In this document: piece after piece, positions 62,621-64,000 of the stretch
Position numbering within the stretch: the first letter of the stretch is position 1
Layout of the letters: every line of letters begins with the position of its first letter
Notes under the pieces: model-generated
Databases searched by the model: none
Seen by the model: the letters and a program-made list of their open reading frames with translations, nothing else
What the model was told of the DNA's origin: nothing
Translations under genes and position numbers: made by a program
Assembly (NCBI RefSeq): GCF_014651695.1
Contig: NZ_BMXJ01000005.1
Location: 62,001 to 126,000, forward strand
Direction of reading: 5' to 3'
Origin: Nocardiopsis terrae
Lineage (GTDB): Bacteria; Actinomycetota; Actinomycetes; Streptosporangiales; Streptosporangiaceae
DNA: 64,000 nucleotides

Positions 62621-63394
62621 ATGTCGCTCTGGAACTCCCAGAAACTGAACCCCTACCGTGCCGTGGTCGCGGTGGACGCCCGGGATTTCAGTTCCCTCGA
62701 CAGCGACGGCATGGCAGTGGTGAACGAGGACGTCCTGCTCCTCCTGAGCAAGGCCATGTCCGCTGTCGGGCTCGATTCCTGGGAGGAACGCTACTTTGGC
62801 CAGCACACCGGTGACGGATACGTGGCGGGTGTCGGCCCGGAACACCTGCCAGCGCTGGTGAGCTGCCTTCCCCGTGCGCTGAACGACATGCTCCGGGGCC
62901 ACCCGCGCCCTGACGGCCGACCGCTCCAACTTCGCCTCAGCGTGCATGTCGGACCGCTCCCCGACAGCGGTATCGGAGACCCCATGGTGGAGACGCACCG
63001 ATTGCTGGACGACGACCGGCTTCGAGGTCTACTCGCCCGCGCCACCCCGGAACTGACCTCGCTGGCCATGATCGTCTCCGAACGGGCCTACGAGGACGTC
63101 TTCCGTAGTGGCGGTGCCACCAACGGAGCCAGGGCGGAGGAGTTCGCCCACTGCCTGGTGCGGGTGAAGTCCTTCGAGAAGCCCGCCTGGGTGCACGTCC
63201 CCGGACTCGACTGGGGTCTGGCCGACCCGGAACTTCTACTCACCGAGCAGGCGCACACCGATGCGCCCTCGGAGCAGGCGGAGTCCTATCAGCTCTCGGC
63301 CTCCAAGTTCAGTGCCAGGGGCAACGGCACCATCGTCCAGACCGAGCACTTCACCAACCACAGCATCAACAACCACGCCGGAGGCGGGCGATGA
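62621..63394 (+). CDS. Class III nucleotide-cyclase-like protein with a possible C-terminal adaptor motif
   Basis: The 257-residue protein starts at ATG 62621 with a strong GGAGGGGG site (in-frame TTG 62582 is less likely). Residues 12-200 are a class III cyclase fold: metal-binding Asp in AVVAVDARDFSSL (D19), the second in FGQHTGDGYVAGV (D65), and a strand LQLRLSVHVGPL. It should make a cyclic nucleotide, with the base unknown. The C-terminal 30 residues (ARGNGTIVQTEHFTN, then HSINNHAG) are Asn/Gly-rich and resemble the next protein's N-terminus. Its stop overlaps the next start (ATGA). Confidence 0.72.
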   Translation: MSLWNSQKLNPYRAVVAVDARDFSSLDSDGMAVVNEDVLLLLSKAMSAVGLDSWEERYFGQHTGDGYVAGVGPEHLPALVSCLPRALNDMLRGHPRPDGRPLQLRLSVHVGPLPDSGIGDPMVETHRLLDDDRLRGLLARATPELTSLAMIVSERAYEDVFRSGGATNGARAEEFAHCLVRVKSFEKPAWVHVPGLDWGLADPELLLTEQAHTDAPSEQAESYQLSASKFSARGNGTIVQTEHFTNHSINNHAGGGR

Positions 63395-64000
63395 TCGAGA
63401 ACAGGATGGAAGTGCACCCCGGAGCAACAGGCGTCCAGGCCGGCGACGCACACTTCTACGGTGAGCAGTACATCGCTCCCGAGGTTGTCCCGCAGGACGA
63501 CCTGAGAGCTTCGGGCCCCGATTTCATCGAACCCAGCGAGACAGCGCAGTGGCACGAGGCCCAAACCGCGCTGCGGCGCCACGGCCTCGTCGTGCTGGTG
63601 GATGCGATCGGCAGCGGCCGTGAAATCCTGGGGCTGCGTCTCCTGCAGACAGTGGTCCGGCCGAGCAGCCTCTATCGTTTGGACCCTGACTGGTCGAAAC
63701 CCAAGACCAGGTATCTTCCGCAGCGTCCGGGGCAGGGAGGCATTCTGGACCTGTCCTTCGCCACCTTGGAGTTGCCGGACGAAGACTTCGGGCGACACTT
63801 GATCGACTACGGAGCAGAGAGCCTCCAGCGCGGACAGTACACCGTGGTCCTCTCAACACCTCAGCTCTGGGAAGGCTCCCTGGCCCGCACGACCCAAAAG
63901 GTCACGTTCCAGTTCGGCAGCCCTGACCCCACGACACTCATCACGCAGGACCTCAAGCGCCGCAATCGTGGGGAGCGAGTCGACTGGTTGTCCGAGCGTG
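63391..64000 (+). CDS. P-loop NTPase-like protein, cut by window edge
   Basis: The frame runs from ATG 63391 to the window end (203 residues seen). The first 30 residues hold GATGVQAGDAHFYGEQYI, which echoes the cyclase tail (VQ-x-HF pattern). A P-loop-like stretch VVLVDAIGSGREILGLRLL lies near residues 67-85, with Arg where Walker A has Lys. Later parts (LYRLDPDWSKP, GILDLSFATLELPDED, QYTVVLSTPQLW) look like an AAA/STAND-type ATPase. It is translationally coupled to the cyclase. No domain beyond the P-loop can be named without the missing part. A NACHT/STAND-like effector or sensor is one possibility. Confidence 0.65.
   Translation, partial: MIENRMEVHPGATGVQAGDAHFYGEQYIAPEVVPQDDLRASGPDFIEPSETAQWHEAQTALRRHGLVVLVDAIGSGREILGLRLLQTVVRPSSLYRLDPDWSKPKTRYLPQRPGQGGILDLSFATLELPDEDFGRHLIDYGAESLQRGQYTVVLSTPQLWEGSLARTTQKVTFQFGSPDPTTLITQDLKRRNRGERVDWLSER

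Overview
The window is high-GC actinomycete chromosome. Many GTG starts, GTGA/ATGA gene overlaps, Scr1-type XRE/DUF397 pairs, a DUF5999 protein, a trmI/polyphosphate-glucokinase/site-2-protease/RecB neighbourhood and a 2-methylisoborneol operon fit Streptosporangiales. Nocardiopsis or a close relative is my inference from gene content; no rRNA or tRNA is present to confirm it.

0-30 kb is mostly conserved core. It holds the probable 5' end of the proteasomal ATPase arc, then trmI, ppgK, an XRE/TPR regulator with a SLOG-like protein, a CBS-containing site-2 protease, a RecB-type Fe-S nuclease, an orphan LuxR response regulator, a ThrE-type exporter, DUF5999 and a TPR protein. gcvP follows behind a glycine riboswitch, with the linked MerR, bifunctional-nuclease and GarA-like FHA genes. 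Then come a nucleotidyltransferase/phosphomannomutase-like fusion, a CDP-alcohol phosphatidyltransferase, CstA, an amine oxidase, an SRPBCC protein, an amidohydrolase, a secreted ricin-lectin/beta-helix protein and a PRC-barrel/DUF2382 protein.

30-36 kb is accessory. It holds a DUF397/Scr1-type XRE pair, a four-gene operon of an HATPase plus three tiny proteins coupled by GTGA overlaps, a small orphan protein, and an N-terminally truncated AfsR/SARP-type regulator. thyX and a quinone-oxidoreductase/HxlR divergent pair lead back to housekeeping genes.

38-51 kb is metabolic. It has an HbpS/GlcG-like gene, a small membrane protein, a fused anthranilate synthase TrpEG with a Trp-Trp leader peptide and attenuator, and a CitA/CitB-type two-component system divergent from a tripartite tricarboxylate transporter (TctC-TctB-TctA plus a second TctC). 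A HelD-type helicase and an orphan EF-G-domain-IV-like protein follow.

51.5-55.1 kb is a complete 2-methylisoborneol operon: family 2B encapsulin with a cyclic-nucleotide-binding domain, the terpene cyclase, and the GPP 2-methyltransferase. The cyclase has a Pro/Ala-rich N-terminus of the kind used for cargo loading. 55.5-59.3 kb holds a lipoprotein, a metallophosphoesterase, small genes and a DoxX-like gene behind an operator-flanked promoter.

59.4-61.6 kb is a decayed gene fragment hit by two tandem insertion sequences (IS481-like, then IS5-like), both frameshifted, with CTAG at every junction. Just beyond, 61.8-64.0 kb, is the most interesting unit: a Crp/Fnr regulator, a class III nucleotide-cyclase-like protein, and a translationally coupled P-loop-like protein that runs off the window. 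The cyclase C-terminus and the P-loop protein N-terminus share a short VQ..HF motif that could be a homotypic or amyloid-like adaptor. This is a candidate cyclic-nucleotide signalling or defence system.
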